From: JASLCR01 sp964384345
Lineage (GTDB): Bacteria; Patescibacteriota; Saccharimonadia; Saccharimonadales; Saccharimonadaceae
NCBI GenBank assembly: GCA_964384345.1
Contig: CAYLKD010000001.1
Location: 62,001-126,000, forward strand
Length of the DNA stretch: 64,000 nt
Reading direction: 5' to 3'
Part shown: piece by piece, positions 1 through 7,544 of the stretch
Position numbering within the stretch: position 1 is the first letter of the stretch
Layout: each line of letters opens with the position of its first letter
The notes under the pieces: generated by a model
Seen by the model: the letters and a program-made list of their open reading frames with translations, nothing else
Told to the model about the DNA's origin: nothing
Database searches by the model: none
Made by a program: the position numbers and the translations under genes

Positions 1-1382
1 TACTCAAGCTCAAATCTTTTAGGCTGTGCATAATCTAGCTGAACTGTTGCTAACTGAAACTTCCTTCCGAGAGCATCAGTCGCCATAAAGTCCATCTTTG
101 GTCCGTAAATCGCAGCTTCTCCTTTGGCTACTTCATGCTCTAAGTTAAACTTCTCTGCTAAATGTTGAATCGAGCTTTCAGCTCTGTTCCAAGTAGCACG
201 CTCTCCTAAATAGGCATCGCTATCATCTCTAAATGACAATCGTAACGATAGACTTAGGTCTAGTAAACCGTATAGTGCCTGAGCACTTTCAATTAATTCT
301 GAGAAAATTTCCTCAACCTGATCTTCCGTACAGAACACATGAGAATCATCCTGTGTAATTGCACGGACTCGATTTAATCCACCTAATTCACCGCTCTTTT
401 CATCTCGATAAACAGCTGTAGTCTCTAGATACTTGATGGGTAATTCTTTATAGCTTCTAGGACGAGATGCATAAATTTGTGTATGGTGTGGACAGTTCAC
501 CGGTTTTAAGGCGAGTTCATCACCTGACTCTGTAGATGTAAATCGTAGCAATTCTGGAAATTTTTCGAAATGACCTGAAGTTTTGTAAGTGTCTAGCTTA
601 GCAATATGTGGAATCCATACTTTTTGATACCCACGCACAAGTCGATACGATTGAGCGAGCTCGTTTATTTTATCCCTAAGAACCGTTCCGCGTGGCGTAA
701 ACAGAGGTAAGCCAGCCCCAATTAATTGTGAACTAGTGTACAAATCAAGTTCTTTACCAAGCTTACGGTGATCTCGCTTTTTCGCTTCTTCTAGGTTTAT
801 TTTGTATTGATCAAGCGCTTCTTTTGTTTCAAACGCTACCCCGTACAGTCGTTGCATCTGTGCATTTTTTTCATTGCCACGCCAGTAGGCACCCGCCACA
901 CGCATAAGCTTAAATGCGCCGACATCTTTCGTATTTGCCACGTGTGGGCCGCGACAGAGATCAACAAAGTCACCATTCTTATAAAATCCAACTGTATCAA
1001 GTGCTGCATCACCATCACTAATAGTGCCCATCTCTGCTGCATCAAGATCTTTTGCAATTGTCGTACCACTACGCTTCAAGTCATTGAGAAGCTCTTCCTT
1101 GTACGGCTGTCCGTTAGCCTTTGCCCACTCAATGGCTTCGTTAATCGGCATAGTAAAGTGCTCAAAATCTTGCCCTTCGTTGATAATCTGGCGCATGGTT
1201 TTCTCTATTTTTTTAAATTCTTGTTCGGAGATTTTTTGCTCACCAAGATCGATATCGTAGTAAAAGCCATTTTCAACGACTGGACCGATCCCAAATTTCG
1301 CCGCTGGCCAGTGTCGTTTTACCGCTGCGGCAGTTATGTGAGCCAGGCTGTGCCGCATCGCATGAAGTTGTTCGTTGTTCAT
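1..1382 (-). CDS. thrS: Threonyl-tRNA synthetase, 5' part (C-terminus beyond window)
   Basis: Class II synthetase that charges tRNA-Thr in the cytoplasm. The minus-strand frame is open from the ATG at 1382 to base 1, so the C-terminal catalytic end and anticodon-binding domain lie outside. The protein begins MNNEQLHAMRHSLAHI, directly at the HxxxH editing-type domain, so the usual N-terminal TGS domain is absent. FGIGPVVENGFYYDI and, further on, FVDLCRGPHV and GAYWRGNEKNAQMQRLYG are typical ThrRS blocks. An AAGGAG ribosome site sits just before the start. A T-box-like leader with a terminator precedes it. No gene follows it within the window. The identity is secure; absence of TGS is seen directly. 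Confidence 0.95.
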   Translation of the reverse strand, partial: MNNEQLHAMRHSLAHITAAAVKRHWPAAKFGIGPVVENGFYYDIDLGEQKISEQEFKKIEKTMRQIINEGQDFEHFTMPINEAIEWAKANGQPYKEELLNDLKRSGTTIAKDLDAAEMGTISDGDAALDTVGFYKNGDFVDLCRGPHVANTKDVGAFKLMRVAGAYWRGNEKNAQMQRLYGVAFETKEALDQYKINLEEAKKRDHRKLGKELDLYTSSQLIGAGLPLFTPRGTVLRDKINELAQSYRLVRGYQKVWIPHIAKLDTYKTSGHFEKFPELLRFTSTESGDELALKPVNCPHHTQIYASRPRSYKELPIKYLETTAVYRDEKSGELGGLNRVRAITQDDSHVFCTEDQVEEIFSELIESAQALYGLLDLSLSLRLSFRDDSDAYLGERATWNRAESSIQHLAEKFNLEHEVAKGEAAIYGPKMDFMATDALGRKFQLATVQLDYAQPKRFELE

Positions 1383-1402
1383 AATCAGTAATTCTCCTTT
1401 TT

Positions 1403-1576
1403 CTTAGTGAAAATAATAAAAGCACGCATGAGCGTCACTCTGTACGCTGCGTGCCTCGGTCCCGGAAGTACCAGGAGGTTCCACCTTGGCTATTACTCTT
1501 GCACCGTTCTATTACCCGAACGCGGCCGCTGTAGGGTCGAACTCGATGGCTGGTTAGGCCATGTCGTCATTCTCTA
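1403..1576 (-). promoter_or_regulatory. T-box-like riboswitch leader of thrS
   Basis: The thrS leader carries the T-box bulge UGGAACC (minus strand of 1477-1483) after AAGG. It is followed by a 6-bp helix UCCUGG/CCGGGA closing a short loop, as in the antiterminator of T-box RNAs. The UGGA would pair with a UCCA acceptor end; the tRNA-Thr gene in this window (4266-4341) does have discriminator U. Upstream is a short stem-loop (AUGGC/GCCAU) inside a GUAG/CUAC stem, with ACC (a Thr codon) just before the CUAC strand. This looks like a very short Stem I. A Rho-independent terminator follows. The class assignment is inference from motif and tRNA match. Confidence 0.72.
1411..1455 (-). terminator. 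Rho-independent terminator inside the thrS leader
   Basis: On the minus strand GCACGCA (1454-1448) pairs with TGCGTGC (1428-1422), with inner GCGT/ACGC pairs, followed by TTTTATTATTTT. It lies between the T-box bulge and the thrS ribosome site. It is therefore placed to act as the attenuator that charged tRNA would leave intact. Confidence 0.8.
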
Positions 1577-1582
1577 CGTCAA

Positions 1583-1612
1583 ATTGTACTCTATTAACCG
1601 CTTGTATTGCAA
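1583..1612 (-). promoter_or_regulatory. Promoter of thrS leader
   Basis: On the minus strand, TTGCAA (1612-1607), an 18-nt spacer and TACAAT (1588-1583). The expected start, near 1576, opens the T-box leader. Confidence 0.6.
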
Positions 1613-1651
1613 GAACCGCCTCTGTTTGCTATGCTATGAAAGCTGAAACGT

Positions 1652-1728
1652 GGGCGATTAGCTCAGATGGCTAGAGCGCCTCATTGACGTTGAGGAGGTC
1701 GGGGGTTCAACTCCCTCATCGCCCACCA
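1652..1728 (+). tRNA. tRNA-Val (GAC)
   Basis: Complete cloverleaf of 77 nt with encoded CCA. The acceptor GGGCGAT pairs with ATCGCCC. The anticodon stem CCTCA/TGAGG encloses TTGACGT, giving anticodon GAC. The T arm is GGGGG TTCAACT CCCTC. A terminator follows. Confidence 0.95.
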
Positions 1729-1741
1729 CAATCTGCATAGT

Positions 1742-1767
1742 ACGCACCCAACACTGGGTGCGTTTTT
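1742..1767 (+). terminator. Terminator of tRNA-Val
   Basis: GCACCCA/TGGGTGC hairpin followed by a short T tract (GTTTTTA). Confidence 0.85.
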
Positions 1768-1877
1768 ATATGGCACAAAACTTTCCCACACACTGCAATG
1801 AGTTATCCACCGCTGTGGTATTGATTATTTCCATGTGAAAATTCTTCTCGTGATATACATCAAAAGCAGGTGTTCCA

Positions 1878-1906
1878 TTGACAATATATTACTCTTATGC
1901 TAATAT
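1878..1906 (+). promoter_or_regulatory. Exact-consensus sigma70-type promoter
   Basis: TTGACA (1878-1883), a 17-nt spacer and TAATAT (1901-1906). The predicted transcription start coincides with the ATG at 1913, so the transcript would be leaderless. Confidence 0.8.
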
Positions 1907-1912
1907 AGATAT

Positions 1913-2044
1913 ATGGCAAACGATACCCCTGTAAAACAGCACAGTAAGTCCAAACTTGATCAGTTTACTCTAGGTTTTGAATACAACCGCTCACTTTCAG
2001 TTGAACGAAAAATGACTCGACAGCGCATTGACCATACTCAATAA
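1913..2044 (+). CDS. Small 43-residue protein, leaderless
   Basis: A short open frame begins with the ATG at 1913, six bases after a -10 box, and has no Shine-Dalgarno. The product is hydrophilic and basic (starts MANDTPVKQHSKSKLDQF, ends RQRIDHTQ), with no signal peptide or membrane segment. I do not recognise it. A perfect 17-bp hairpin at 2082-2121 follows. The strong promoter and hairpin together suggest a real short transcript. The alternative is a small non-coding RNA with a chance open frame. The promoter is directly visible; coding status is inference. Confidence 0.5.
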   Translation: MANDTPVKQHSKSKLDQFTLGFEYNRSLSVERKMTRQRIDHTQ

Positions 2045-2081
2045 ATCGCTCTTTATATAAGCATAGATGCGACCACCCCAT

Positions 2082-2121
2082 ACTAAATATCCCCAGAGCT
2101 GTGTCTCTGGGGATATTTAGT
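2082..2121. terminator. Perfect 17-bp hairpin, likely transcript end
   Basis: Arms 2082-2098 and 2105-2121 are fully complementary around a 6-nt loop. No clear U tract follows on either strand, so the role as terminator is a guess from its position after the small gene and after the minus-strand glycosyltransferase. Nothing else is seen between 2122 and 2201. Confidence 0.5.
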
Positions 2122-2201
2122 CGTGATCGAACCTATGATTTACGTGATTTTAGCTGCAGTACAAAACACCTTGTCCTGCAGTACCAAGCAGCGCACACAC
2201 T

Positions 2202-3887
2202 TTATTTTTGTTGTTTGGCTTTTTCGATTGATACGACAGTTGCTTTATCGGTTACATCAAAGACATCCAAGTAACGACCGAGCAATAGTCTCGTCTGTGA
2301 GTAAAATGCGGAAGCTGCGCTATAGCAAATGGCAGTAACCGGCATCAAAACCCATTGCAGTACCATCCAGACGGTACGACGTCGCTTGTAGCGTGCTGGA
2401 CGGGCCGGTAGCATCCGGAAAGTTAGGAAGATGGTTATGGCGAGTCCAATCATGGCAACGCGCTGCAGTGCCCCAAGTACTTCTGGAAGCTGATTTGCAG
2501 CCACACTGCGAGCAGCTTCTGAATTAAGTAAATGCGGTACCCAACCTCCAAATGTAATAAGCAGTGGCAAACACGCTAACGTCACGTGACCGTCAAGTAA
2601 ACGAAATAGACGTGCGATGCCTCCGATAAGGGGAACCTGCCGTTTGCGCGTTAGAATGTGCGTAGCAACGTAGGGTACATCTGAAGCACCATATGCCCAG
2701 CGTCGTAATTGAATAAATTGTGCTTTGAGTGTTTTTACATAGGTAGACGACATTACTGCATCCTGATAAATTGGTACAAACAACGGGATAACGTCGTAGT
2801 TGCCTTTAAAATGAAAATAACTCCGCCAGTATTGGTGTCCGTCCTCAACGATCGTGCGGGTGCTCCAAAAGCCCATCTCGACTAAAGCATCCATTGGTTG
2901 AGAATGTGAAGCGAAGTTGCGCAGCGTGTGTGGCCGCACAGAGCTAATGATATTCCAAAACGAGTTCCCTGTTGCAACAACACGCATCGGCGCAGGAACG
3001 TCCCAGATATTATTTAAAAACAGAGATACTGGCTGATACGATAAGTGCTTTCGGTTAGGATGAATAATATATTCATACGTCGCGTAGTCAAAATACGTTC
3101 TATGAGGACGGTTATCGCTGTCAAGTGTCGTTACGAGTACATTTTCGTAGGCAATCTTTTTTGTATCAAGCCAGTCACGTAGGGCGTAGCCGGCATACGT
3201 GATATTTCCACCTTTTCCAACCACCTCATCAGGGAGATCGGACGGATGTTTAACTGGGACAAAACTGAAAAAACTATTCTTAAAATCACGTTCAAGACGA
3301 CGAGCGGTTGCTTCAGTGGATTTTCCCCCACGCGCTTCATATGCTAGAAATACAATGAGTCGCTTATTATCATATGTCGTATGCACTAAACTGTTTATAG
3401 TGCCAGCTAACACCTCATACGGTTCGTTGTAGGTAGCGATAATGACGGCATTATAGATCTGTGATGGTTTCGGATACGTTGCCTCACCATTTGATAGAAT
3501 GTGCTTGAGTATCGACAGATGCGGTTTCGCCCCAATATCGGATAACGTGTCATTTTCTGCATACCGCTTTAGACTTGCGCTAGGATTTTCAAGGTCACTC
3601 AAGCGCCCCGCCCAATCAACAGATTCAGCACGAGAAATACGTTGTCTTCCTTGTATCATATGCACCGCAATCAGTACTGCTTTGACAAGCACTGTTGTAG
3701 CAATTAGAAGCATATAGACAGCGGCAAGTACGGGACTATAAATTGAAAGAACAATAAGTAAAATAACCGCGCCGTAACTGATCAGCGCGGGAACCATTTC
3801 AAAGAACCGGTACAGCTTTGTGCGTTTTCCAAGAGGAATTTCAAGACTAATCACGATGATGTACCTACGAGAGGTATGCGATATCAC
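2202..3887 (-). CDS. Membrane glycosyltransferase family 2 (cellulose-synthase-like)
   Basis: Integral-membrane, processive-type glycosyltransferase, likely making a cell-surface polysaccharide. Two N-terminal membrane segments (about residues 30-75) precede the GT-A domain. The domain shows VIIATYNEP, the DxD-like TTLDSDNRPH, the catalytic-type IVEDGHQYWR and QLRRW (Q-x-x-R-W). At least three membrane helices follow. Acceptor and sugar cannot be told from sequence. The ATG at 3887 overlaps the preceding gene by 23 bases. A GTG at 3854, just after that gene's stop and with AGG nearby, is an equally likely start. It forms a two-gene unit with the small membrane protein upstream. Confidence 0.85.
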   Translation of the reverse strand: MISHTSRRYIIVISLEIPLGKRTKLYRFFEMVPALISYGAVILLIVLSIYSPVLAAVYMLLIATTVLVKAVLIAVHMIQGRQRISRAESVDWAGRLSDLENPSASLKRYAENDTLSDIGAKPHLSILKHILSNGEATYPKPSQIYNAVIIATYNEPYEVLAGTINSLVHTTYDNKRLIVFLAYEARGGKSTEATARRLERDFKNSFFSFVPVKHPSDLPDEVVGKGGNITYAGYALRDWLDTKKIAYENVLVTTLDSDNRPHRTYFDYATYEYIIHPNRKHLSYQPVSLFLNNIWDVPAPMRVVATGNSFWNIISSVRPHTLRNFASHSQPMDALVEMGFWSTRTIVEDGHQYWRSYFHFKGNYDVIPLFVPIYQDAVMSSTYVKTLKAQFIQLRRWAYGASDVPYVATHILTRKRQVPLIGGIARLFRLLDGHVTLACLPLLITFGGWVPHLLNSEAARSVAANQLPEVLGALQRVAMIGLAITIFLTFRMLPARPARYKRRRTVWMVLQWVLMPVTAICYSAASAFYSQTRLLLGRYLDVFDVTDKATVVSIEKAKQQK

Positions 3888-4245
3888 TTAGTATCGCATG
3901 AGTTATTATTCCGATGATCACTATAACGATGATTGAAAACCAGCCAAAAGCAACTGCAAGTGAGCGCATGTTCAAGCTACATAACTTAGCAACCAGCGCT
4001 GCATGGGCGGCACCAAATATAATTCCGAGTCCAACAAAGCTAAATAAGTAATACCACTGCTCACGGTAAAAATGAGTAATGCCAAATGCAGTGTAACGCG
4101 TAGCTATTTGCGAATCAGTTGGGCTAATTGATAAGCCCGTATACAAGCAGTAGCTTATCGCTAAAATAACGATCGCCAGCATCATAAAAAACACCGGACG
4201 ATCGTTGAGAAGCTGCTTAATAAATTCTTTTATATCTAGTTTCAT
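3865..4245 (-). CDS. Small membrane protein upstream of the glycosyltransferase
   Basis: A 126-residue protein with about four hydrophobic segments (roughly residues 17-35, 60-85, 92-103 and 105-120) and a short charged cytoplasmic N-terminus (MKLDIKEFIKQL). I do not recognise the family. It overlaps the start of the glycosyltransferase gene, so the two are probably translated together. It may be an accessory subunit for the same surface polymer, but only position supports this. Confidence 0.7.
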   Translation of the reverse strand: MKLDIKEFIKQLLNDRPVFFMMLAIVILAISYCLYTGLSISPTDSQIATRYTAFGITHFYREQWYYLFSFVGLGIIFGAAHAALVAKLCSLNMRSLAVAFGWFSIIVIVIIGIITHAILSDIAYLS

Positions 4246-4265
4246 ATGCGTAGTAAAAATCTTTC

Positions 4266-4341
4266 TGGAGCCGCTGTCCGGATTTGAACCGGAGACCTAC
4301 GCTTTACGAAAGCGCCGCTCTACCAACTGAGCTACAGCGGC
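4266..4341 (-). tRNA. tRNA-Thr (CGT)
   Basis: Complete cloverleaf with encoded CCA. Acceptor GCCGCTG/CAGCGGC, anticodon loop TTCGTAA giving CGT, T arm CCGG TTCAAAT CCGG. The discriminator base is U, which matches the A of the UGGA bulge in the thrS leader. Confidence 0.95.
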
Positions 4342-4459
4342 AAACTGACAAGGTAGACTTCCCTGTAATTATACCAGTCTCGGCTTCAGAAATAAATGCT
4401 GGCTACAGTTATTGCACCAGAGGCCAGATTTTGATATGATACGTGGAGTCTTAGGTCAT

Positions 4460-4537
4460 GGGCTCGTAGTGAAGCTGGCCTATCACGCCTCCCTGTCACG
4501 GAGGAGATCGCCGGTTCGAATCCGGTCGAGCCCGCCA
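4460..4537 (+). tRNA. tRNA-Asp (GTC)
   Basis: Cloverleaf with encoded CCA. Acceptor GGGCTCG/CGAGCCC, anticodon stem CCTCC/GGAGG around CTGTCAC giving GTC. T arm GCCGG TTCGAAT CCGGT. A terminator follows directly. Confidence 0.95.
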
Positions 4538-4547
4538 GAATTATAAA

Positions 4548-4570
4548 ATGACCGCAAGTGGTCGTTTTTT
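4548..4570 (+). terminator. Terminator of tRNA-Asp
   Basis: Short GACC/GGTC hairpin followed by a run of six T. Confidence 0.7.
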
Positions 4571-4629
4571 AATATCCGACAGTACCAATCGTCAAACTAC
4601 AGATACAGAGAAAACTATTGTAGTTCAGT

Positions 4630-5223
4630 TTATTTTGTTGATCGTTCGGCTACAAAATCCCAGTTGACCACATTCCACCAGGCCCGCACATAATCATCTC
4701 GCTTGTTTTTATAGTCAAGATAGTAAGCATGCTCCCATACGTCCAACCCTAACAGTGGTTCATCCATGCCTAAACTTAGAGGAGAATCTTGATTTGGTGT
4801 TGTTATAATATCCATATTCGGTTGCAGCCAGCACCAGCCGCTACCAAATACACTAAGCGACTTTGTAGTAAATTCGTCTACGAAAGACTGGAAGGTACCA
4901 TAGCGATCATTCAGTCTCTGAGCAAGCTCACCAGTAGGCTCGCCACCGCCATCAGGACTCATCCACTGCCAAAACAGAGTGTGATTGTAATGACCACCTC
5001 CGTTATTACGTACGGCTGTTTGTAAGGACTCTGGCAATGTACCAAGTTGCGTTAGTAATTGCTCAATTGTGTAGTCACCATACTCAGGACTGGTAGCGAG
5101 TGCCGCGTTAAGCTTATCGACATACGTCTGATGGTGCTTGTCGTGATGTAACTTCATAATATCAGCAGAGACATACTCGCCAAGCCCGTCGTAGTTGTAG
5201 TTGAGAACTGGAACGTTAAACAC
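4630..5223 (-). CDS. sodA: Superoxide dismutase (Fe/Mn type)
   Basis: Cytoplasmic enzyme that dismutates superoxide to hydrogen peroxide and oxygen. The 197 residues match the family length. All metal ligands are visible: His in KLHHDKHHQTYVDKL, His in GGGHYNHTLFW, then Asp and His in GLDVWEHAYYLDY. The FGSGWCWL block and the C-terminal YVRAWWNVVNW are typical. Metal preference (Fe or Mn) cannot be settled by eye. No signal peptide. An AAGG-type ribosome site precedes the ATG. It probably protects an obligate fermenter from oxygen exposure. Confidence 0.95.
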   Translation of the reverse strand: MFNVPVLNYNYDGLGEYVSADIMKLHHDKHHQTYVDKLNAALATSPEYGDYTIEQLLTQLGTLPESLQTAVRNNGGGHYNHTLFWQWMSPDGGGEPTGELAQRLNDRYGTFQSFVDEFTTKSLSVFGSGWCWLQPNMDIITTPNQDSPLSLGMDEPLLGLDVWEHAYYLDYKNKRDDYVRAWWNVVNWDFVAERSTK

Positions 5224-5239
5224 CTTAATTATCCTTTCA

Positions 5240-6328
5240 TTACTGTTGTTGCTGATTTGCTACTTTGGCAACTGAGATGTATTCATTAATCTTGCCCGTG
5301 TCAGCTAATTTTTTCATTTCTGCATCAAAGGTGGTCAGAGGAATTTTGATATATTGATAACTAACCTGCCGGCTATCTGAGGACACCTTTTGAACAAAAT
5401 AATATCCATCACCATTCGTAGACTGTACAATCCCAGAGACTGCACCATCCGCTAAGCCGACGGCAACTTTACTGAGTCCGCCGTCACGATTATTCTTTGG
5501 CACGAGTCCCGACGCGCCAAATTCTAACGATATGCCCTTTTTCTTAAATTCATCAACAATTGCTGTCAAAGATTTTTTTCCTTTTTCCTGCGCGTCTAAC
5601 GCAGCAGTAACCTGGTCGGCACGTTTTTTTGCTGCAGTGTCAACTGCAAAGCCGACTTTTTGCCGTAGTAGGGATTGTTTCAAAATATGACGATACTCAT
5701 CTGGTGATATTCCTAAAAGATGACGCGTCGAATCGTCATATACCTCTTGAGATATACGTCCTGTGACAGTGTTGCGTTGTTCATCAATAACCGACTGTAC
5801 GTCTTGATCACTCACGCTAATATTTAGCTGCTTAGCGCGCTTTGCAGCGTACACATCTGACTCCAGTACACTCAAAATATCACGTTTTACATAGTCAAGC
5901 TGGCGCTTGTTATCTTCTGGTTTTTGCCCTAATTGACCCTGTGTTTGCAGCCATAGTTGCTGACTTCGATATCGCATTAAATAATCACTGTACCGAACTT
6001 GTTTGCCATCTATAACGGCTACGGGTACCGGAATCACACGGGTGACGCGGTACATGAAATCACTTGTATTTTGAGCCGGATAAAGCTGCCACCAGCCGAT
6101 TGCTGCGATCAATATAAGTGCCACTACTGTAATTATGACCGCATTTATAACTAAACGATGCCGCACGTACTGGTGCGGATACTTAAATTTACGTCCACCT
6201 GCCAAAATACGCTCTCTGTGCTCAGCTACTGTCTCATTGGTAATACGAGAGATTGGCTGTTCTTTTTTGAGTTGTAATTTATTCTTGATCGTAATCTTCT
6301 TCACGTTCACCTTGCTTATTTGTTGCAA
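5240..6328 (-). CDS. Membrane-anchored parvulin-type peptidyl-prolyl isomerase (SurA/PrsA-like)
   Basis: Extracytoplasmic foldase. A basic cytoplasmic N-terminus (about 55 residues) is followed by one membrane helix (VIITVVALILIAAIGWW), then a SurA-like helical chaperone region (VIDGKQVRYSDYLMRY onward). A parvulin domain follows, with SLEFGASGLVPK and GYYFVQKVSSDSRQVSY. It is likely to assist folding of the many secreted proteins encoded here. The first usable codon is a TTG at 6328 inside the upstream gene. GTG codons at 6310 and 6304 are alternatives, and the start is uncertain. It overlaps the PH-domain gene by up to 50 bases, which implies one operon. Confidence 0.8.
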   Translation of the reverse strand: MQQISKVNVKKITIKNKLQLKKEQPISRITNETVAEHRERILAGGRKFKYPHQYVRHRLVINAVIITVVALILIAAIGWWQLYPAQNTSDFMYRVTRVIPVPVAVIDGKQVRYSDYLMRYRSQQLWLQTQGQLGQKPEDNKRQLDYVKRDILSVLESDVYAAKRAKQLNISVSDQDVQSVIDEQRNTVTGRISQEVYDDSTRHLLGISPDEYRHILKQSLLRQKVGFAVDTAAKKRADQVTAALDAQEKGKKSLTAIVDEFKKKGISLEFGASGLVPKNNRDGGLSKVAVGLADGAVSGIVQSTNGDGYYFVQKVSSDSRQVSYQYIKIPLTTFDAEMKKLADTGKINEYISVAKVANQQQQ

Positions 6329-6818
6329 TCATTACTGCATCCTGTAATTTGTTGTAAATTTTGTCTGGATGCTCAACTTTGTGTATGACAAGGTCACCTA
6401 CGTATGTTTGCACGACGAGTGTGCCAAATCCGAATATCTCGCCACTGAACCCAGGTATATTATAACTTATGTTTTGAATCTTTGACAGTCGCAGCTCCAC
6501 CACGTCTTTGCCAAAAAATCCTTTTTGCGTCACCTGCCGCATACGCTCAGTGGAGACAATGTAGATCGTAAAGTACCACATCATAAAGTGATAGGCAAAA
6601 ATGACCATTCCAATAGCGAGACCAATAACTGGCAGTAAAAATAATTGTAGATTTTGTTGCCAAATCAACGGTGGTATGGAAAGTACTGCAAATGGTATGA
6701 GCAGGCCATAAAAACCTTTTCGCATTGCGATCATATGGCGACGAAAAACAAACAGTAACTCTTCGCCGTCTCTTTGTCCGTCAAAATCTTTTTCAGCTAC
6801 ATCTACCTTGCTGCTCAT
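6279..6818 (-). CDS. PH-domain membrane protein (bPH2 family)
   Basis: A protein of about 179 residues. Two hydrophobic segments (about residues 37-85) come before a bacterial PH-like domain containing VSTERMRQVTQKGFFGKD and the LRLSKIQNISYN block that marks this family. It is membrane-bound with the PH domain probably cytoplasmic. Molecular function is not established for the family. The ATG at 6818 lies 8 nt after an extended -10 (TGTTATACT) with no ribosome site, so it is probably leaderless; a GTG at 6821 is closer still. The downstream foldase gene overlaps it. Confidence 0.8.
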   Translation of the reverse strand: MSSKVDVAEKDFDGQRDGEELLFVFRRHMIAMRKGFYGLLIPFAVLSIPPLIWQQNLQLFLLPVIGLAIGMVIFAYHFMMWYFTIYIVSTERMRQVTQKGFFGKDVVELRLSKIQNISYNIPGFSGEIFGFGTLVVQTYVGDLVIHKVEHPDKIYNKLQDAVMIATNKQGEREEDYDQE

Positions 6819-6865
6819 CACTGCTCAGTATAACAGATTCGTCCATGCTACAATCGTAGTAGTAT

Positions 6866-6942
6866 GCCTCGGTAGCTCAAATGGATAGAGCAGTTCCGTC
6901 CTAAGGAAAAGGTTGCAGGTTCGACTCCCGCCCGGGGTACCA
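6866..6942 (+). tRNA. tRNA-Arg (CCT)
   Basis: Cloverleaf with encoded CCA. Anticodon loop GTCCTAA gives CCT. It has several weak pairs: G1-U72 wobble at the top of the acceptor, a T4-G wobble, G27-A43 in the anticodon stem and an A-C mismatch in the T stem (GCAGG/CCCGC). The overall fold is still clear. A very long hairpin overlaps its CCA end. Confidence 0.88.
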
Positions 6943-6998
6943 ATTTCGCACTATAAAAATACGCCGATATTTCGGCGTATTTTTATAGTGCGAAATTG
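6941..6998. terminator. 27-bp perfect hairpin, bidirectional terminator
   Basis: Arms 6941-6967 and 6972-6998 are exact reverse complements with a 4-nt loop, including A5/T5 runs on both sides of a GC core. It separates tRNA-Arg (+) from the convergent ndk (-). It begins within the tRNA CCA and ends two bases before the ndk stop. Confidence 0.85.
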
Positions 6999-7000
6999 GA

Positions 7001-7510
7001 TTAACGTGTGAACTTTTCGTGTAAAGCTTCGTAGTCATAGAGTTCTGCATCGCTAAACCAGTGTTGAATCTCTTGGGCAGCTTCCTCTGGGTCGCCACTC
7101 GCGTGAATAAGATTTGGAATTCCCTTGCTTGCGCCATCGGCATAGCCATAGCTCATGTGACTGAAGTCACCTCTGATCGTACCCGGTGCAGACGATTTTG
7201 GCTCAGTAGAGCCAACAAGTTTACGAACGAGCGCAACTGATTCTACGCCTTCGAGTACCATAGCAATAACTGGTCCTTGGTTCATCATTTCAAGAGTGAT
7301 GTCGAAAATATGGTCACCCGCACGAGTTTTTAATTTACCAATTTCTTCGTAATGGGTTTCGTAGTGCGCTTGATCTGGTGCGAGCATTTTTGTGCCAACG
7401 ATGCGGAGGCCTACTTTTTCAAAACGAGTCAGAATCTCTCCAACTAATCCACGCTGCAAGGCGTCGGGTTTAAATACTACTAATGTCTGCTCAAGATTGG
7501 GCTTGCTCAT
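7001..7510 (-). CDS. ndk: Nucleoside-diphosphate kinase
   Basis: Transfers the gamma phosphate between nucleoside triphosphates and diphosphates through a phospho-histidine. The start is the ATG at 7510 (MSKPNLEQTLVVFKPDALQRG...), with AAGGAG upstream, although the frame is open further. KPDALQRG and the catalytic-His block NLIHASGDPEEAAQEIQHWF are clear. The product has 169 residues, longer than the usual ~150. The extra residues lie near KTRAGDHIF and in the C-terminal tail. Cytoplasmic. It matters in an organism that probably imports nucleotides. It follows uppP on the same strand. Confidence 0.93.
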   Translation of the reverse strand: MSKPNLEQTLVVFKPDALQRGLVGEILTRFEKVGLRIVGTKMLAPDQAHYETHYEEIGKLKTRAGDHIFDITLEMMNQGPVIAMVLEGVESVALVRKLVGSTEPKSSAPGTIRGDFSHMSYGYADGASKGIPNLIHASGDPEEAAQEIQHWFSDAELYDYEALHEKFTR

Positions 7511-7544
7511 GCTATCTCCTTGGTTGTCTGTTTGCTTCTTTATC

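Noticed and set aside
807..1391. Plus-strand 194-codon frame
   Set aside because: Antisense to thrS, no ribosome site or family.
1803..1810. TTATCCAC, similar to a DnaA box
   Set aside because: A single copy with no dnaA, dnaN or AT-rich unwinding region nearby.
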